From Vesta saturnalis (lineage: Eukaryota; Arthropoda; Insecta; Coleoptera; Lampyridae), in NCBI GenBank assembly GCA_036346205.1, contig JARFJB010002413.1, forward strand, positions 512,872 to 576,871: 64,000 nucleotides of DNA, in the 5' to 3' direction. The notes below the pieces were generated by a model. It saw only the letters and a program-made list of their open reading frames with translations. It was not told the DNA's origin and did no database searches. A program made the translations under genes and the position numbers. Positions within the stretch are counted from its first letter, which is position 1. Every line of letters begins with the position of its first letter. This document shows, piece after piece, positions 34,742-47,799 of this stretch.

Positions 34742-36964
34742 TATCACCAGAGGTTTCTTTTTATGCAGTATTTATGGTTAGCCGCATGACTATCAACAGA
34801 AATGGGGATGATTTACACCTTTTTGCATTTCTACATGGTTAGTCTATAAAAAAATGACATCATCTTCATTTAAAAATGTTTAACTTCATTACAAATATTT
34901 AAATATGGAATTTAAGCTTAAAAGTAGATTATGCAAACATAACAGGTGTATCAGTCTTAGAAAAGAAAGTTGGCGGAATTTTTAGTCATATTAAAACTTG
35001 AAAAACCGTATAACATCCAAAGAAAGTAATGAAAAAAGTTTTATTTTCATTGCAATGGTTAGTGAAAGGAGTAAAATTTTATAGCTGATGTTCTGCCATT
35101 GCACACATTATATTCGAAATACCTACGTTAGATCACATATGACACTTGAAAGGTCCAATATTTACACTAACTGTTATAAACTGATTTTAACGAACGTAAC
35201 AGATTATCACATTTTGTGTGCTTTATCTTTCGTCAAATTGATCAGCCATGCCAATTTTCTTACAATCCCCGACCCCCTTCGGTACTTCCAACGACACGCC
35301 TGAAAATGACATCATAAAGCGCATGCCATTTCTCTACTAAAATTAGTTTTCTTATAAAAATTTCTTCTTTTTAAAAATGAAGGATTATATTTTCATCTAA
35401 GCTATTTGCGTAATTTAAAATTTAATAATTTGTTATATATAAAATTTATATTTCAGCATATGGATCAGGAATCGGAATTAAGATTTCATGGTTATGTATA
35501 GTAAATAAATTAGGGGAACAATATACCTATATCTAGTTAAACTGAGATTGTTAAAAAATAATTTAAAATTCTGATTCACTAGTTTTGATTATTAAATTTC
35601 CCTTTTTAGCGAAAAATACCAATAAATCGTAATGTTTTGGTTATTTAAAAGTAAGACGAAAATTCAATAGATGACGTTTGAGTATATGCATATTTTTAAG
35701 TGGATTATATATGTAATGTAGCAAGAACGCTGTTTTGCTAGAAAGAATAATGTTCTCTGTCAATGCCAAAAAATTTCACATTTCAAAATCAATATTTGCT
35801 AATTGAAATGATACTTTTTTACGGAAAAAAGTATTACCCACGGAAACGTTTTAACTAATTTATAATGTAACAGTAAAATTCAAATCTTTCGTGGGTGTTA
35901 CTTTTTTCTTGTAAAACTAATACTGTTGATCTTCGTAACCCAGTAGTAGTGTTGGGTTTAGATCATTCTCTACAAAAGTACGAATTTAACGTTACACGTG
36001 TAACGGTATATAGATAGGTCTGTTAAAATGAAGCATAACGCTTATTGCTCAAATTTCAGACCATCCTGAATTCTCAAACATTTAAATTTTTAATATTATC
36101 TTGTCTTTTGTTTCATTTTACAGCATACGAAACGGGGCTATAAGGAGGAGGGGCCAAATGAGGGTATCAAATTTTATTAGAAAAATTGGAACAACATATT
36201 TCTGGAGTTAGAAAATACTACCATATCATGATATATACAAATTATCCTAATATCATGTTCAGTTATAAGAATATTAATAATAAACAAAAATAATAATAAT
36301 CTAACCAGTAGTTAGTTTTTTACTAACGAGCGAAATGGGCTCTTTAGATTAAAAAAGACGCGCAAATAGTATTTAAGATTGCTATAGCATTGAATTTCTA
36401 GGAATGTGCGGTTCCTTAAACCCATGACAGACACGCTTGTTAAAACTCAAAATCGTAAAGTAAACTTAGATCGCAAATTCCATCCTTTTCTCTAAGGTTT
36501 GAACTCAAACAAGCAAACATTTTGCAATAACAATAAAAATATAAAGAAATCACTTATTTTACCCACGGTAGCGCGGGGTATAAAACAATCATAAATACGT
36601 ATTTGTTACAGTAGGATAAAACACAAGAAATGCCAGACGTGATTCATAAAAATGTACAGTTCTGTACTGAACCCCTTTCTATAACAAACCCAAACGTAAC
36701 CATTCTCATAAGGATTCATTTTATTAGCTTAAATGATAAAAATAAACAACTAGATAGAATCCGTAATCGAAAGTATAAATAAAAAAAAGCAAATAAATGA
36801 AATTAAATAAACAAATAACTAGCTCTAATTCCTAATCGAGCTTCTAAATTAAAACTAATGAAATAATTTTTCTTTTCTCAAATAAATAACAGCAAGTCCG
36901 CTAAGAAGCACGAGAACCAAAAATCGCGTAGGGAATAATCTAATTTAAATACGAAGTGATTAAA

Positions 36965-36965
<1 letters not shown>
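34742..36965. other. Upstream region of the Slik-like gene
   Basis: Should hold the 5' UTR and possibly the promoter or a non-coding first exon on the minus strand. I see no unambiguous TATA/Inr pair or coding exon. AT-rich throughout. Confidence 0.45.

Positions 36966-37057
<92 letters not shown>
36966..37057. repeat. (TA)n microsatellite
   Basis: About 45 TA units in an uninterrupted run. Confidence 0.95.
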
Positions 37058-37059
<2 letters not shown>

Positions 37060-37249
37060 TCTATTTTCTACTTTTACTTCCTTTCTTATCGGGGCAACAG
37101 GCAAATAAGTACCAGCACTGATTAGTAATAGGACGATACCCTTAGTAGGGAATGATACATCGTCCAGAGCACGATTTGGCTAGTAACCAGTCTGCCTGCT
37201 AATTTAATTACTAAAAATAACAATACTAATACCTCGGATCGACCTGACT

Positions 37250-37870
37250 ACAAGGGGCGGTCTAGGTCGAAACAAACAGGCCCCGTTGCTGACGACAGAA
37301 CAAGGAAAGAATGGCGATTTGGTACGTGGAATGTTAGAGGTATGCATGGTAAAGAATTCGAAACTGCGAATGTAATGAATGAAAGGCAGCTTGATATTCT
37401 ATGCTTATCGGAGACAAATCGCAAAGGAAATGATGCCGTGGAGATGGAGAATGGCAGTCTAGCACTATGATCAGGAGTTTGAGTGATCGTGAGTAAAAGA
37501 GCGAAAAGATGTGTTAAACAGCACGAATTGGTACCCACCCCCCTTCCCCCACCCGGGTGATGTGGGTTTGAATAAAAGTGGAATTTCGAAGAATTGTTCT
37601 CATTGCGTGCTATACACCGGTGAATGGAGAAAGAGGCACCAAGAGTCTGAGAACTTCTGGAACGATGTAGAGATCGTGTTGAAAGTATGTAAGCCAAACG
37701 AAAGAGTGGTGATTTTGGAGATATGAATGAATGGGTAGGTGTACAGGGAGAACATACTGAACGAGTCCTAGGAAAGTTCGGAGATCAAAGAGTCAATGAG
37801 AATGGTGAACGCCTAGTGAACATCTGTGTGGAAAGAAATCTGTTTGTATCTAACACGTAGTTTAATCATA
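37250..37870 (+). mobile_element. LINE endonuclease fragment (craniofacial-protein-like type)
   Basis: Plus-strand blocks are FGTWNVRGMHGKEFETANVM, RQLDILCLSETNRKG, VIVSKRAKRCVKQHE, then VLGKFGDQRVNENGERLVN and ICVERNLFVSNT. This is the APE endonuclease often misannotated as craniofacial development protein 2. The catalytic Glu (SET) and the GDMN-type Asp (FGDMNEWVG, shifted) are visible. Frame breaks include TGA near 37468. No RT follows, so it is truncated at about 37870. It is more GC-rich than its surroundings. Confidence 0.85.
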
Positions 37871-38504
37871 AAAATGTGCACATGTATATACAAAAGTAAT
37901 TTACGGTTCGAGCAACTTTTTGGTTGTATCAAGAGTGTGTTTAGGGCAAAAGTGGGTCTGGAGAAGGAAGGCAGACGTAGAGCGAACGCCTAGAATTAGG
38001 ATAGATGAACTAATAGATTTTTCATTTTAATTTTCAACTTTACATGAAAGGAAATGCCTAATTAAAGTTTACATTCGTCAATATATTTTGTACAATTATA
38101 AACAATCCACATCAGTTCTAAGAATTGTATAAACTGTTTAGTTGAGAAGAAAATACACATAGGTACGACCTTTCAACCTAATAAGTGAAATTGAACTAAA
38201 TGAAATACATTTAAAAATTTTTTAGTGCAACATCTTTTTAAATACGTTCATAACAAAAATAGGTTAATAGGCATGCAGATGTTACTTAAAAGAAATTCCA
38301 AAGCCGTCAGTTTTTTAATTTTTAGACTTTTTAGCTTTGCGTTAAGAACATGCATAGAAAATAGTTAATCGATATTAAGGTCTATATTTCGGTATATTTA
38401 TGTGTCTGAAATACATAACTGTTTCAGAAGCGTTTAATAAAACCAAAAACTGTGCCTAATAAACACTCCACTCACCGTTTCCGGATCTTTTTCAAAATAT
38501 AAAC
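37871..38504. other. Spacer, nothing recognised
   Basis: AT-rich sequence between the endonuclease fragment and the hexamer satellite. The first ~100 bp may be a remnant of the same LINE. Confidence 0.5.
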
Positions 38505-38564
38505 ACACACACGCACGCGCACACACACACACAAACACACACGCACACACACACACTCATACAT

Positions 38565-38640
<76 letters not shown>

Positions 38641-39504
38641 AGGCACAGACACAGACACAGACACAGACACAGACACAGACACAGACACAGACACAGACAC
38701 AGACACAGACACAGACACAGACACAGACACACGCAGACACAGACACAGATATGATACAGAAACAGACCCAGACACAGACACAGACACAGGCACAGACACA
38801 GAAACAGACACAGACACAGACACAGACACAGACACAGACACAGACACAGACACAGACACAGACACAGACACAGACACAGACACAGACACAGACACAGACA
38901 CAGACACAGACACAGACAGACACACAGACACAGACACAGACACAGACACAGACACAGACACAGACACAGACACAGTTACAGACACAGACACAGACACAGA
39001 CGCAGACATAGTCACAGATAGACACAGACACAGACACAGACACAAACACAGACACAGACTCAGACACTGGCACAGACACAAACAGACACAGACACAGACA
39101 CAGACACAGACACAGACACAGGCACAGACACAGACACAGGCACAGGCACAGACACAGACACAGACACAGACACAGACACAGACACAGACACAGACACAGA
39201 CACAGACTCAGACACAGGCACAGACACAGACACAGACACACAGACACAGACACAGACACAGACACAGACACAGACACAGACACAGACACAGACACAGACA
39301 CAGACACAGACACAGACACAGACACAGACACAGACACAGACACAGACACAGACACAAACAGACACAGACACAGACACAGACACAGACACAGACACAGACG
39401 CAGACACGGACACGGACACGGACACGGACACGGACACGGACACGGACACGGACACGGACGCGGACTCGGACACGGACACACACACACACGGACGCAGACG
39501 CAGG

Positions 39505-39541
<37 letters not shown>

Positions 39542-39542
39542 C

Positions 39543-39619
<77 letters not shown>

Positions 39620-39764
39620 ACAGACACAGACACAGACACAGACACAGACACAGACACAGACACAGACACAGACACAGACACAGACACAGACACAGTCACA
39701 GACAGACAAACACACACACTCACACTCAATCACACACGCACACGCGCACGCACACACACACACA

Positions 39765-39806
<42 letters not shown>

Positions 39807-39870
39807 CAATCACACACGCACACGCGCACACACACCACACACACACACACACATACACAGCGCGCGGTCG
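38505..39870. repeat. 1.35 kb CA/ACAGAC hexamer satellite with variant blocks
   Basis: Flanking (CA)n gives way to long ACAGAC hexamer runs (38634-39390), then a block of ACGGAC (about 39402-39476) and a block of GCAGAC/ACGCAG (about 39485-39617), then ACAGAC again and (CA)n. Variant hexamers are clustered rather than scattered, implying local amplification. The long Cys-Val, Ser-Val and Thr-Gln frames it opens on both strands are artefacts. Confidence 0.95.
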
Positions 39871-39926
39871 GAAAACTAAGAGAGTCTAGTCGAGGAGCTC
39901 CACTCGCCTCGCAAGTAACTTATAAA

Positions 39927-40503
39927 GTGGAGCAAATACAACTATTTAATTTTGAGAAAGTATGCTTTCAAAACTGCCGAAAAAACCTTCAATTTTTTTT
40001 TATCAATGACCAAAACGACGATGAATCAGGAGGAGTAAGATACTTAGTGGGTGGATTAAGAACAAAAGCTACCACACCAATTTTTCGGAAAAGTGACCCA
40101 AATGCACATTTATTGAAGAACCCACAGGAAAATGAGAAAACCGGTAGTCCCGTAGAGCAAATGAATAGAAGCCATGAACAAGATGGAAAAACAGAAGAAA
40201 GAAGTGGTTGAAAGATTGATGGGGCAAATTGAAGAAAACATTTCTGAAAAGCCAAGATTAGTAAACTGTTTTCTGTGTGGACTGAAAACCAAAAACGAGG
40301 TACCGTTTTTGCAACAAGACTACTCGAGACGATTAACACCGAGGAAAGCAATTGATAGAAAAGGAGTAGATAAGGTAATTGAAAGGTTGCGATCACCGTA
40401 CATATATCGCATTGTCACTGTACCGTTTGAATGGAAAAAAATTACTCTTTGTTTGAAGCTTGCTAAATGGTTGCTATGTTTGTTTTCGAATGAATGTTAT
40501 TAA
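39927..40503 (+). mobile_element. Uncharacterised ORF pair upstream of a putative LTR
   Basis: Two overlapping plus-strand ORFs (39927-40211 and 40174-40503) could be one frameshifted protein. The second reads VERLMGQIEENISEKPRL, VNCFLCGLKTKNEVPFLQQD and then RKAIDRKGVDKVIE. It is charged and helical, and the FxxGLKxxxEVPFLQ phrase loosely recalls LTR-element gag proteins. A purine tract and an LTR-like start follow directly, so a retrotransposon remnant is the likeliest reading. I do not recognise the family and a host gene fragment cannot be excluded. Confidence 0.35.
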
Positions 40504-40513
40504 TTCAAAAACA

Positions 40514-41440
40514 AAGAGAGGGTACTGTAACGGAAGCCTTAGAAAATTTTAAATTTCGCGCTAAGTTGTATGACATTAAGCAGTTATATGTTAATTGCTA
40601 GGTAAAGAAATGGTTATTGGTTATTTGTATGTAAATGTGTTTAATATTAAGATGAAAAACTTGAATTTATTTCGTTAAGTATTTACATATTTAATTATAA
40701 GGCTTTTAAATAAGCACGGCATTTCGCGAAAGCATAAATGCTTAGTAAAGAGAGGGGAAGAGTCGCGGTCATAGTTGGTTGATAGTAACCAGAGAAGATA
40801 ATAGTCAAGTTACCCTAAAATTAGAAATAAATTAAGATAACATTTAGTGTATAATAAGGAAAAAGTGAAAGACCTTCCTTATTAAGATAATAAGAGGCTA
40901 AGTAAACACAGTGAAAACAGTGTCACGTTGGTGATAATAAAAAAGATTGCGCAATAATTTAAAATCGCGTTAAAGGTTACGAAATAATTAAAAATCACAG
41001 TTTCTGTACGTACCGAAAGTATTCCAAAATTGTGTTTAAATAGTGAACTATAAAAATATATAGAGACCATGGATCTAGTGTAAGAAATTAATATATAAAG
41101 CACAATCACTCGAAAGGATTGATGCTAAAAGTAGAAGCGTTGCATTTGTAGTTTGCGTGATGTTCGTTGCAGCACGCTAATTATAGTTAGAACCAAACAA
41201 TTAAAGTGATGTTTATAAACTATCAATATATCCAGCAATTAATAACAAACAGGGGTTCGCTTCACTGAAAAAGCAACGAAATACCCCAAGGGGGGTCTCC
41301 GACCACCAGCATAGAAACGCATCAATTGTGTAAGCAGCCTTCAAAGAATTGACAAACAAGATTCTTTATCTGTACAATAAAACAATATCTAAGTGTTTTA
41401 TTGCTACTTAAATGTGTTTGAATATCCATACTGAACGAAA
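40514..41440 (+). mobile_element. Putative polypurine tract and 3' or solo LTR
   Basis: AAGAGAGGG (40514-40522) precedes TGTAACGGAAG at 40526, the usual arrangement at the start of a Gypsy-type 3' LTR. An AATAAA signal lies at 41376-41381. The 3' boundary (expected ...TTACA or similar) could not be fixed, and no second LTR copy is in the window. Confidence 0.4.
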
Positions 41441-42006
41441 ATGTATTTTGTTCATTATCGATAAAGTTTTGCATGGTAGTTAATAAGAATTTTATTTATA
41501 ATTAAAGGATTAATTTTTCGAATTTTAGTGATTAAATAAGTATAACATTTGATTTATTCTTATTATTAAAGATTATTAATATTAAAAGCTTATACAAATA
41601 TTGAAGATATACATGCAGAAGGAAGTAAACTCAATAAAAATCCAAATAATTAAAAAAATCGATTTGGGTATAATTTTGGTCATTGACAACGGTAATCATT
41701 TCTTTTTACACTTGAGCTAGCTGGCACATTTTGATCCGGTAAAACGTAAACATTAACGTTCATTTAAACAAACTGAAATTAAATATATAGCAAACGAATC
41801 AAAATTAAACTAGTAGATGATATCTTTATAAATCAAACCCATTCAGCTTAAATAAAAAGGTAATCATTTTAAGTCTCACAAAAACAGTATAAAATTTTTA
41901 TTCAATAATTTTGACATTATAAAAAGGCAAAATAACTCTAATATTATTCGTTGTAGCGGGATGTAAACAACACAAGTAATAACCACAGGTGTTACGCCCG
42001 TTGCAG
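41441..42006. other. Spacer, nothing recognised
   Basis: AT-rich, no motif. It may include the true end of the preceding LTR. Confidence 0.5.
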
Positions 42007-42033
42007 CACACACACACACACACACACACACAC

Positions 42034-42065
<32 letters not shown>

Positions 42066-42213
42066 CACACCCACAGCACCACGCACACGCAGCACGCACA
42101 CGCCACACGCGCACACACACGCCACGCACACGCACACGCACACACGCCACACGCACACACGCACACGCGCACCACACGCACACGCGCACACGCGCACACG
42201 CCACACGCACACG

Positions 42214-42248
<35 letters not shown>

Positions 42249-42288
42249 CACGCACACACGCACACACGCACGCGCACACGCACACGCA

Positions 42289-42353
<65 letters not shown>

Positions 42354-42357
42354 CACC
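42007..42357. repeat. CA-rich microsatellite with CG-containing variants
   Basis: (CA)n flanks a core of ACGC/GCGCAC variants (CACACGC, CACGCGCA). The long Cys/Val and Thr/His frames are artefacts. Confidence 0.95.
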
Positions 42358-43039
42358 AGAATTAAATGTAATAAATAGTAAAATCAGAAATCTTCTTGAC
42401 CAAAGACACTCCACAACCGCATTCCACGATGTTGACTAACGTATTACTACTAATAATCAAAATGTTCCAAATATTCCCCCTCTGATAATCACGCCAAAGC
42501 AATACAAGTCTCCTCAGGCACAAAAACAAAAGTGCAATTAACCAACAAAAAGCAAAGTATGTAAAATTTTGTAGGAATGAGAGACTAACAATTAAGATCA
42601 CGGATTTGGATTCCATAACAAATACTAAAACATACAGTAGAAGCTAAACTTAAGGATAAATATGAAGTAAAATTACTTAAATAGTTATCAGTCACGGACG
42701 TTAAAATGAACGAATGAGATAAATAAAAGTTGTTTACTCTGGACAACAAAGACACACCAAAATATGCCACCACAGAATCACTTACAAATAAAACTAATAG
42801 GACAACAAATAAATATTTAATCACGATAAAAGAGGATTTTAAAATCATGCAGCAATGCTATAAATGATAATAAAATAATCACTCTTCGAAACACCTTAAG
42901 AACGAGACAACCTGTCCCTACTGTGCTGAAGGACACCATGTGGGAAACGGTAAATTTGCCTTGTTCTCAACTAACCAGTTTAAATAATGCTTAGAACTGT
43001 TTGTATTGTTTATAATTCACAAATTATGTTTACGAATAT
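42358..43039. other. Spacer with possible retroelement gag debris
   Basis: A weak plus-strand CPYCAEGHHVGN phrase (about 42909-42945) resembles the first half of a zinc knuckle. Upstream pieces (VEAKLKDKYEVKLL) vaguely recall LINE ORF1 proteins. Neither is convincing enough to classify. Confidence 0.3.
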
Positions 43040-44354
43040 GTAATGTATGCATATCTTTAACCTTACTTCGTGGCATTCGATAATGAACGAAAATTTAGAT
43101 ATTTTAAGTAGAGACTTCAACAAAAGATATGAAACAAGATTACACAACTGCTTTACAGGTTTAGGGAAACAACGAATTTTAAACAAGAATCCACAAACAC
43201 GTTCTCAAATATTTCTTTTACACCTGTAATTTCTCACATTCAAGCACCTAAACCACATAACAAACAATTTAAAGCACAAATAACAAATTTTTATTAGAAT
43301 TTTTTAGAACTAATTAATAAACTACAAAACATAAAGTTACCGCTACATAATATGCTTGTAAGTTTTGATGTTACTAGTATGTTTTCTAAAGTACCACCTC
43401 AAGAATGTATGCGTTCATTAAATAATGTTTTATTCAATATTAATGTTGAATTAGTTACAAGAATGGAGTTATTTCAAATTCACAGATATCATCTGTGTTA
43501 ATTAAAATTATTTCAAATTCAATTATAAAGTTTATAATAGACCATTTTAGGTAATACCTTTATGGATAATTTAGAAGATCAAATTTTTGAATTAAATGTT
43601 TCTGATAAGATGGTAATTTTGTTTCGTTATGTTGATGATATTTTTCAGCGTATCTTGATAGTTCATCAGATTTCATTGATGAGTTCTTAATTATTATTAA
43701 CAATTTATATCCTCATATAAAATTTACACTAGAGAATGAACAAAATAGAGCGATTAATATTCCAGATTTAAACATAAAGATTGATACACAGAACAAGTTT
43801 GAGTTCTCCATATTCAGAAACACCGCAATTCCAAACGATTCATGTCACCATGAAACACAGAAGTTAACTACACATAGATACTTAGTACATAGAGCAATGT
43901 CATTACCATTCAACCAAACTTCAATAAAAAATATCAATTATAAAGAAAATTGCACAAGCAAATGGTTATGTTTGAAATGTAATCGAGAGTTTAGTTACTT
44001 TCGTACAAAGTATCTACCAAATACATTTACCCAGTTAACACAGAACCGATAGAAAATAAATACATATTAATCTCATATTTTGAAAAAATATCAGGAAAAG
44101 TAGCTCACATATTACAAAAGAACAAGAAGTAAAAAGTAGCTTTCAAAATAAACACTAATGTTCTTAAATGTTTATTTTATTCGAAAGATTCAACTAACGA
44201 CATTTTGAAGTCTGGTATTTATAAATTGAGCTGCACATTCTGTAATTTTGTTGATATTGCACAAACACTTACGAAATTTGATATTAAATACAACGAACAC
44301 ATTAGATATTACAAACATAAACACACTAACAAATCAAATTATGCCAAACATTTA
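43040..44354 (+). mobile_element. Penelope-like element, 5' part (RT plus start of GIY-YIG)
   Basis: Penelope-type RT blocks are MLVSFDVTSMFSKVPPQECM (motif A, about 43351-43410), FRYVDDIF (motif C, about 43622-43645) and FTLENEQNRAINIPDLNIKI. After an RT-to-endonuclease linker comes the GIY-YIG domain: SGIYKLSCTFCNFV (about 44213-44255), then in a shifted frame KFDIKYNEHIRYYKHKHTNK and SNYAKHL up to 44354. The domain is interrupted there by a LINE and continues at 47347. Several stops mean it is inactive. The 5' limit is uncertain. Confidence 0.85.
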
Positions 44355-47353
44355 TAAGGTGGTAGGCATGTATACTCCATGCCAGCCGGGGAGGTACCAC
44401 CACGCTTACCATGGGCTCCTTAATATTGGGTCTCCGATTTTCTGAGCTCGGTATGGCCTGCCCCATTCGGATGTCCGGGAGGGTAGGGCCCAAGCGACCT
44501 CGGTCATCAAAAGTATCAACTTTCTGATTCACTATTGCAACATCCGCGGTATCAGGCCGAATCTTAATGCTATTCATCAACATCTTGAACAATTACAACC
44601 TGATATTTTATTTCTATCTGAAACACAAGTCTCCTCTGAAAGCTCCGAATCACCCGACTTGCAATTTCCTCAATACCACCTTCACTCTAACTTGAGATAT
44701 AAAGGAGGCGTATGTGCCTACATCAAGGACAGAATTGCTTGCAAGAGGGTTTCTTCCTTAGAAAATAAAAATTTTGACGTGATTTGGTTTAAACATTCTG
44801 GTCCTAATTTTGTGAAATTCTACTGTTGCATTTATAGGTCTCCTAATGACAGCAAATTTCAAGACTTCTTCGATTACCTTAGTATGAAAGTTGACTATCT
44901 CCTGTCTCAGTTTCCATCTTGCGATATCTCATTTGTAGGCGATTTCAATGTTCATAACTCTAATTGGCTTCAGTTTTCATCTACTACAAATCCCGCTGGT
45001 CATAGTGCAGAAACATTTGCTATTTCATGTGATCTCACACAAATGATTTCTGAACCCACAAGAATCCCTGATAACCCTAACCATACTCCACATCTTCTAG
45101 ATCTTTTCCTTACATCAAACCCTCTTGTTTATAAAACTTCCGTTCTTTCGCCTTTAGGTCTTTCCGACCATTGTCTAATAAAAATCATTTCTACTGTACC
45201 TAATTCCACTGTTGTTCGCAAAACCAATAGAACCTTGTGGTGTTTTAAGTCAGCTCGATGGAGTGATTTACGGGATTTCTTTGCAACCTTTCCATGGCGT
45301 GAATATTGTTTTAAGTCGTCCTCTTCTTCGGACATCGCTCTTTCAGTATCTGAAGTCATCCTCATGGGAATGGAGTTATACATTCCCAAAAACAGTACCG
45401 TGTAGGTCATTCACGTTCCCAACCCTGGTTCAATAAGGTTTGTGCTGATGCAATATCTTTAAAAATAAATGTTACATTAAATGGAAATCTAATAAATCGG
45501 TCGACAGTCATGTAGAATACGTTGGTGCTAGAAATATCTGCAAAAGTGTCATCACTAAAACTAAAAAGTTGTTCGAACAACGAAAATGCAATGAACTAGC
45601 TACATCTCCTTTAGGCAGTCGTAAATTTTGGTCTTTAGCTAAAGCCATTAGTTAAAAACTTTGCAACATCTTCATTTCCCCTGACGTCTATTGACGGATC
45701 GGTAGTTGCTGATTCTGTAGACAAAGCCAATGTTTTTGTGGATTTATTTACATCAAACTCGTGTCTCAATGATTCTAGAAAGGATGTGCCCTAATCAACT
45801 CTTCTTCATACGCTATGAAACCAATTCATTTTCGGTACAAGCTCTTGGAATCGATCATCAGTAGGCTTGATCTCAATAAGGCGACTGGCCCAGACAGTAT
45901 CCCAGCTATTGTCTTAAAGAAATGTTCCCCCGAACTAGTACCAGTCCTATCTAAGCTCTATACGATCACTATGTCTTCTGGGAATTCCCTTCATCATGGA
46001 AGTTAGCAAATGTTCAACCTATTCCCAAAAAAGGTGATAAGACCGATCCCTCAAACTACCGACCAATTGCCATCACTTCCATTTTGTCTAAAATCATGGA
46101 AAAAGCCATCAATCAGCAACTGCTCACGTTCCTTGAAACTAACAAACTCCTTAGTGACCACCAATATGGGTTTAGGCAAAGTCGTTCAACAGGTGATCTT
46201 CTTTCATATGTGACCCAAGTTTGGAACAATACAGTAGAACAGTCCGGTCAAAGGCATTTGACCAAGTTTGGCATAAGTGTTTACTTGCCAAACTCACCTC
46301 GTTTGGTTAAATGATACGCTCATCAACTGGGTTTCTAGTTTCCTTGATAAAAGGCTAATACTTTTTTCAAAAGAAGTTAGCATTAACGCGGGCGTCCCAC
46401 AGGGATCCGTTATAGCGCCTACACTTTTTCTGCTGTACATAAATTACCTTACTTCTTCAACAACTAACCCCATCTATTGCTTTGCTGACGATAGCACTCT
46501 TCACTGTAGTTCATTGCAGTCTACTCATAGTGATAATCCACCTTCTATGTCAAATCAAGAAATTAAAGCTGAAATGGCAAATTCAATCAACAAAGACATT
46601 CAACGTATTCTCGAATGGGGAAGCAATAATCTAGTTAAATTTAATGCTAACAAAACTCAGTGTTGCCTTATGTCCGCCAAAAAGACCGATCATTTCCTGT
46701 TGTAAGTATGAATGGCTCAGTTCTTAAGTTTTCAGACTCTATTACTCTGTTGGGTATGACTGTATCTTCAAATCTCTCATGGGTTGACCATCTTCTGTCA
46801 GCTACCAAAACAGCTGCTCGTAAAATAGGCTTTTGTACAGATCTAAGCAGTACTTTACCTCTCGACAACTCCTTCTGCTGTATAGGCCCAAATTCGGCCT
46901 CATCTGGAATATAATTCTCACCTTTGGGTTAGTGCTCCCCAATACGCTCTCGATATCGTTGATCGTATTCAAAAGAGAGCGATTAGGCTTATAAATGACC
47001 CGTCCTTAACTTCTCACATACAGCCCTTGAGCATAGAAGGATGGTTTCAGTTCTTTCTTTGTATTATCGTTATTCGCTCATTCACATCATCAGTATGCAG
47101 TACAAATCTCCACTTGTACCAAACGGGCGCAATCCACATTTTTCTACACGGCTTCTAAACTCTGGAATAATCTCCCTAGTTCCTGTTTTCCTCTCACATA
47201 TGATATGAGAAAATTTAAGGTAGCTGTTCATAGGCATCTATTGGCAATTCATTATCCCTCTATCCATCCTCCTAAGTGTTCCTGAGTGCTTTAGCAATAT
47301 AGGCCTAATTTAGCCTGTTCAGGACCACAATCATAAAAAAAGAAACACATTTA
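44348..47353 (+). mobile_element. LINE inserted in the Penelope GIY-YIG domain, with target duplication
   Basis: Flanked by 7 bp direct repeats ACATTTA (44348-44354 and 47347-47353). Endonuclease: NYCNIRGIRPNLNAIHQHLE, LFLSETQVSS, FVGDFNVHNSNWLQFSS (about 44930-44980) and LGLSDHCLI (about 45155). RT: LDLNKATGPDSIPAIVLKK, then ITSILSKIMEKAINQQLLTF, YGFRQSRSTGDLL, AFDQVWHK (one frame, about 46255), GVPQGSVIAPTLFLLYINYL (about 46396-46450), CFADDSTLH (about 46482) and a thumb region. The 3' end is a short A-rich tail (ATAAAAAAAG). There is no ORF1, so it is 5' truncated or starts just before the endonuclease. It is less decayed than the other LINEs here; most breaks are single-base. Confidence 0.88.
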
Positions 47354-47760
47354 ATAGTAATTAATCATCTTATGACTTCACAAAACAACTTTAAGTTTTT
47401 ACATTCCTGTAATAAAAATACAAAATTAGATGTTTTGGAAACATTCGAAATTTATAAACATGAACAGAAAGTGCCTTTATTGAACGAACAGATTCATCTA
47501 ATCGACTCACCTGTAACAAATATTTTAAATGTAGAATTAGAATTTTCCAAGTTTACTGTGTTACCTTAATGAATGGTTGCCATAAATGCTTGTTTGATAT
47601 TTTATTTATATATTTTGATAATGACACATGTTGTATTGAAACGTGTAGAGAAATAAATAATTATAAACAAAAATTTGTGGAATTTTATTGTATTTAAAAC
47701 ATTAGCGCTATTAAATATTTCCATCACTATAAATTTTAAAATTAATTACACTAATTTACT
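47347..47760 (+). mobile_element. Penelope-like element, 3' part (GIY-YIG end and tail)
   Basis: Continues in frame from 44354: NNHLMTSQNNFKFLHSCNKN, then LDVLETFEIYKHEQKVPLLN and LEFSKFTVLP with a stop at about 47567. The tail contains TTTTGATAATG, a small hairpin and ATTGAAACGTG (about 47615-47650), the hammerhead-like layout expected of Penelope 3' ends, then AATAAATAATT. Confidence 0.8.
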
Positions 47761-47799
47761 AATTTTACCACTGGTGGTAAAACGAAACTTCAATAACAT

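Noticed and set aside
34742..34747. Upstream GTG as kinase start
   Set aside because: Eukaryotic genes rarely use it, and the ATG at 34741 gives the conserved SLK N-terminus.
38492..39799. Very long Cys/Val, Ser/Val and Thr/Gln reading frames
   Set aside because: They are pure products of CA/ACAGAC repeats, open in several frames on both strands, with no start context or domain.
41876..42414. Cys/Val- and His/Thr-rich frames
   Set aside because: Microsatellite artefacts; the same applies to 59672-60315 and 61611-61969.
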